A stretch of 64,000 bases of DNA, taken from contig JAFDVQ010000009.1 in NCBI GenBank assembly GCA_018268915.1, positions 207,243 to 271,242 of the forward strand. Direction: 5' to 3'. Source of the DNA: Acidobacteriota bacterium (lineage in GTDB: Bacteria > Acidobacteriota > Terriglobia > Terriglobales > Acidobacteriaceae). Positions 61,806 to 64,000 of this stretch are shown piece after piece; the stretch's first letter is position 1; every line of letters starts with the position of its first letter. The translations under genes were made by a program, and so were the position numbers. The notes under the pieces are model-generated. The model worked only from the letters and a program-made list of their open reading frames with translations, ran no database searches and was not told where the DNA came from.

Positions 61806-62243
61806 TTACCCTACGACTTCGATTCCCATGGACCGGGCAGTACCCTTGATGCTCTTGATCGCGGTCTCGATCGATGCGGCATTCAAGTCAGGCATCTTCT
61901 GCGTGGCGATCTCGCGAACCTGCTTCTCCGTCACCTTGCCGACCTTGTCCTTGTTGGGAGTGCCGGAGCCCTTCTGCAGGCCCGCAGCCTTCTTCAACAA
62001 GATCGAAGCAGGAGGCGTCTTGGTGATGAATGTGAATGAGCGATCGCCATAGACCGTGATGACAACCGGAATAATCAGCCCGGCCATCTCCTTGTTCTGC
62101 GTGCGCGCGTTGAACTGCTTGCAGAACTCCATGATGTTGACCTGCGCCTGGCCCAGCGCCGGACCTACCGGCGGTGCAGGCGTAGCCTTACCGGCTTCGA
62201 TCTGCAGCTTGACCATCGCGCTTACTTTTTTCGGAGGTGCCAT
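61806..62243 (-). CDS. rplK: 50S ribosomal protein L11
   Basis: 145 residues, full length. Typical opening (KVSAMVKLQIEAGKATPAPPVGPALGQAQVNIMEFCKQFN), GLIIPVVITVYGDRSFTFITKTPPAS and the C-terminal LNAASIETAIKSIKGTARSMGIEV. The L11 target of thiostrepton and GTPase-centre protein. AAGGAACGC precedes the ATG. Downstream, where rplA is normally found, there is a terminator and the 7-kb interruption, so rplK ends its own transcription unit here (tuf-rpmG-trnW-secE-nusG-rplK). Confidence 0.97.
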   Translation of the reverse strand: MAPPKKVSAMVKLQIEAGKATPAPPVGPALGQAQVNIMEFCKQFNARTQNKEMAGLIIPVVITVYGDRSFTFITKTPPASILLKKAAGLQKGSGTPNKDKVGKVTEKQVREIATQKMPDLNAASIETAIKSIKGTARSMGIEVVG

Positions 62244-62260
62244 TGCGTTCCTTCGGAACC

Positions 62261-62402
62261 AGCTACTAGCTTCCAGCCGCTAACTACTAGCTGATCTGTT
62301 CTCGTGCAAATTTTGGTGTTGCGCCTCAGCGTTCGCTAATAAACCGGAAGTGGCTAGGTTTCGATCCGGCTAGAAGCTAGTAGCTAGTAGCTAGAAGCTG
62401 CA
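62261..62402. repeat. paired heptamer element, nusG-rplK spacer
   Basis: Left arm 62261-62295 has five 7-base words around AGCTACT; right arm 62368-62402 has five around AGCTAGT. The arms are inverted relative to each other and 72 bases apart. Word differs from the GATCCCT type, but period and layout are the same. The right arm reaches the nusG stop. Confidence 0.78.
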
Positions 62403-62403
62403 A

Positions 62404-62991
62404 CTACTCAATCTTTTCGACTTTGCCGAACTCCAATTCCACCGGCGTCGAGCGGCCGAAGATCGTCACCATCACCTTCAGTGTCTCGCGATCTTCGTTG
62501 ATTTCATCCACCACACCGTTGAAGTTGGCAAAGGGTCCATCGGTGATTCTGACGGACTCGTTCTTCTCAAACTTGATCTTAAGCCGCGGCTTTTCCTTCG
62601 CCGTCTCGCTGCGGAAGAGGATCGAACTCACTTCTTCCTCGCTCAGCGCTACCGGCTTGTCGCCGGTTCCCAGAAAGCCGGTAACCTTTGGCGTGTCCTT
62701 CAACACATGCCAGAGGTTGTTGTCGAGATCCATCTCGACCAGTACGTATCCAGGTAGAAAGACCCGCTCCACCGTACGCTTCTTGCCGTTGACAATCTCT
62801 GTCACTGGCTCGGTGGGAATCATCACGCGGCCCACCTTGTCTTTCAGACCGAAGGCCTGCACGCGGCTCTCGATCGACTCACGCACCTTGCGCTCAAAAC
62901 CTGAGTAGGCGTGAAGGATGTACCACTTGAAGCGCTCGTTATGTTCGGGCGTCGGTTGCTGTTCGGCGGAGTTTTCTGTTTCTTCTGCCAT
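62404..62991 (-). CDS. nusG: transcription termination/antitermination factor NusG
   Basis: About 195 residues from ATG 62991; the ATG at 63015 is also possible (203 residues) but lies directly on its putative SD. NGN domain: RFKWYILHAYSGFERKVRESIESRV, VGRVMIPTEPVTEIVNGKKRTVERVFLPGYVLVEMDLDNNLWHVLKDTPKVTGFLG. KOW domain: FEKNESVRITDGPFANFNGVVDEINEDRETLKVMVTIFGR. Follows secE, the universal secE-nusG pairing. Confidence 0.96.
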   Translation of the reverse strand: MAEETENSAEQQPTPEHNERFKWYILHAYSGFERKVRESIESRVQAFGLKDKVGRVMIPTEPVTEIVNGKKRTVERVFLPGYVLVEMDLDNNLWHVLKDTPKVTGFLGTGDKPVALSEEEVSSILFRSETAKEKPRLKIKFEKNESVRITDGPFANFNGVVDEINEDRETLKVMVTIFGRSTPVELEFGKVEKIE

Positions 62992-63017
62992 TGCTGTCTC
63001 GATTCGATCCTGCATTC

Positions 63018-63314
63018 CTACTGCGCGCCCAGCTTGTGAAGTATCGCCTGAAGGGCCCTGCTGAAGACGCTGTCCGTCACCCAGAAGAAGAACCCGAAGA
63101 TAAATACCGTGACGATCACGACTGAGGTCGTCGCCTGCACTTCCTTCCGCGTCGGCGTAACGACCTTCTTCATCTCGGCCCGCACGTCGCTCAGAAAGCG
63201 ATTGAGATTACCCCACATGCCAAGCGCGCCTTCTGACACATTCGCGAGCGCCCCCGGCTGCTGACGCTTGATCGAGCTGTCGTCGCCCTTCTTGATTGCT
63301 GACTCTGTTGCCAT
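63018..63314 (-). CDS. secE: preprotein translocase subunit SecE
   Basis: 98 residues. A hydrophilic N-terminus, the conserved amphipathic segment (NRFLSDVRAEMKKVVTPTRKEVQATTSVVIV) and one membrane helix (VVIVTVFIFGFFFWVTDSVF). This is the usual single-span bacterial SecE. Part of the SecYEG protein-conducting channel. Directly precedes nusG. Confidence 0.95.
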   Translation of the reverse strand: MATESAIKKGDDSSIKRQQPGALANVSEGALGMWGNLNRFLSDVRAEMKKVVTPTRKEVQATTSVVIVTVFIFGFFFWVTDSVFSRALQAILHKLGAQ

Positions 63315-63330
63315 ACTTCAATTCCTTCTC

Positions 63331-63429
63331 AAAGAACAGTGCTCAGTGATCAGTGATCAGTGATCGTTTTTTCATCGATCGTGGCGGCCATGCGCTTTAC
63401 TGATCCCAGTTCCCTGATCCCTGTTCCCT
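63331..63429. repeat. paired heptamer element, tRNA-Trp-secE spacer
   Basis: Left arm 63331-63365 has five 7-base words (AGTGATC three times, AGTGCTC, AAAGAAC); right arm 63402-63429 has four (GTTCCCT twice, GATCCCT, GATCCCA). Inverted arms, 36 bases apart. The 3' side of tRNA-Trp begins 11 bases after the right arm. Confidence 0.85.
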
Positions 63430-63440
63430 GCTTCTCAATC

Positions 63441-63516
63441 TGGCAGGGGCGGAGGGATTCGAACCCCCAAGTTCGGTTTTGGAGACCGACAGTTTAACCG
63501 TTGAGCTTACGCCCCT
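63441..63516 (-). tRNA. tRNA-Trp (anticodon CCA)
   Basis: 76 bases with encoded CCA. Acceptor stem AGGGGCG / CGCCCCT, anticodon loop CTCCAAA with anticodon CCA, T-arm with GGTTCGAATCC, D-arm AGCTCAACGGTTAAACT. Standing between rpmG and secE is the usual place for tRNA-Trp in this operon type. Confidence 0.95.
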
Positions 63517-63522
63517 AAATTC

Positions 63523-63616
63523 AGGGGTCAGTGATCAGTGGTCAGGGTTCAACTCTCGCCATTCAACTTTCCCGGCGAATCCAAAAATGATCCCTGTTCC
63601 CTAATCCCTGTTCCCT
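63523..63616. repeat. paired heptamer element, rpmG-tRNA-Trp spacer
   Basis: Left arm 63523-63557 has five 7-base words (AGTGATC, AGTGGTC, AGGGGTC and variants); right arm 63589-63616 has four (GTTCCCT twice, GATCCCT, AATCCCT). Inverted arms, 31 bases apart; right arm ends 5 bases before the rpmG stop. Confidence 0.85.
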
Positions 63617-63621
63617 GTCTT

Positions 63622-63771
63622 TTACTTCGTTTCCTTGTGCGGCTGGTGCTTGCGGCAGCGCTTACAGAACTTCTTGAACTCGAGGCGGCCTGTGGTCGTC
63701 TTCTTGTTCTTCGTCGTTGAGTAATTCCGCTCCTTGCACTCCGAACACTGCAATGTGACAATATCCCGCAT
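63622..63771 (-). CDS. rpmG: 50S ribosomal protein L33
   Basis: 49 residues: MRDIVTLQCSECKERNYSTTK, then NKKTTTGRLEFKKFC and KRCRKHQPHKETK. The four-cysteine zinc-binding type (C-x-x-C at 9-12, and C-x-x-C near residue 37-40) is present. The gene is embedded between heptamer elements on both sides. Too short to be caught as a long frame but certain by sequence. Confidence 0.95.
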   Translation of the reverse strand: MRDIVTLQCSECKERNYSTTKNKKTTTGRLEFKKFCKRCRKHQPHKETK

Positions 63772-63783
63772 TTTCCAAACTCC

Positions 63784-63891
63784 AATGATCAGTGTTCAAC
63801 GAACAGTGATCAGTTTCTTTTCTCTCAGCCCTCAGTGAAGTCGGTCAGTTCTTTCTGATCACTGACCCCTGATCACTGATCTCTGATCCCT
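63784..63891. repeat. paired heptamer element, tuf-rpmG spacer
   Basis: Left arm 63784-63811 has four 7-base words (AGTGATC, AGTGTTC and variants); right arm 63857-63891 has five (GATCACT twice, GACCCCT, GATCTCT, GATCCCT). Inverted arms, 45 bases apart; the right arm abuts the tuf stop codon. Confidence 0.85.
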
Positions 63892-64000
63892 TACTTGATG
63901 ATTTCCGAAATCGTACCCGCGCCTACCGTGCGTCCGCCTTCGCGGATCGCGAACCGCAGGCCCTTTTCCATGGCCACCGGCGTGATCAGCTCAATCTCCA
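63891..64000 (-). CDS. tuf: elongation factor Tu, C-terminal end only
   Basis: The last 36 residues are visible: [20 protein letters not shown], then [15 protein letters not shown] and stop. This is the invariant C-terminus of EF-Tu (beta-barrel domain 3). The rest of the gene lies beyond the right edge. It starts the tuf-rpmG-trnW-secE-nusG-rplK unit on the minus strand. Confidence 0.95.

Noticed and set aside
63331..63429. Tandem repeats read as a CRISPR array
   Set aside because: Units are 7 bases without spacers and occur in inverted pairs; no repeat-spacer regularity and no cas genes.

Overview
The window looks like a chromosomal segment of an acidobacterium, probably of the Terriglobia/Terriglobales type. 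GC content is high. Gene content is almost wholly housekeeping plus secreted hydrolases. Acidobacterial trademarks include a VWFA-related secreted protein, DUF885 and DUF5715 proteins, an M14 peptidase of about 1,000 residues and Yip1-type membrane proteins. The taxon is inferred from gene content; I could not search a database. I see no phage, insertion sequence, integron or CRISPR array.

Layout. 1-9 kb: the tail of a HIT hydrolase, a proline-rich anchored protein, rmuC, acpP-fabF, a Yip1 protein, a DUF5715 peptidase-like protein and an Fe-S photolyase. 8.6-12.2 kb: a frameshifted nucleotidyltransferase with its small partner, then gyrA. 12.3-15.7 kb: an octaheme cytochrome, a polytopic membrane protein and a lipoprotein. 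16-28 kb: ruvB, a thioredoxin-like protein, galU, a DUF885 protein, mfd, an MFS transporter, tdk and an M20 peptidase. 28-36 kb: two VOC proteins, gatB, an HTH protein, a LysW-like carrier, an M28 peptidase, a catalytically dead rhomboid and fabD. 36-42.8 kb: ddl, an arginase, a GGDEF protein, a Clp-fold protease and a BON lipoprotein. 43-64 kb: the transcription/translation block, read on the minus strand as tuf, rpmG, tRNA-Trp, secE, nusG, rplK, (7-kb interruption), rplA, rplJ, rplL, rpoB, rpoC.

The most unusual feature is not a gene. Six spacers carry bipartite elements whose two ends are inverted arrays of degenerate 7-bp words (such as AGTGATC, AGGGAAC, AGCTAGT). Five of the six sit in the tuf-to-rplJ block. 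A second small family of hairpins shares flanks but differs in the stem and occupies other spacers of the same block. The normally inseparable rplK-rplA pair is split by a 7-kb cassette of secreted-protein genes. RpoB and GyrA both carry unusual insertions (a double zinc ribbon and a charged coiled coil). Several genes (ruvB, gatB, fabD, the M20 gene, the photolyase gene) have a TAnnnT box 5-10 nt before the ATG and no Shine-Dalgarno sequence, which suggests leaderless or nearly leaderless transcripts.

Many start codons were moved from the longest open frame to one with a good ribosome-binding site or family-typical N-terminus; each entry gives the reason.
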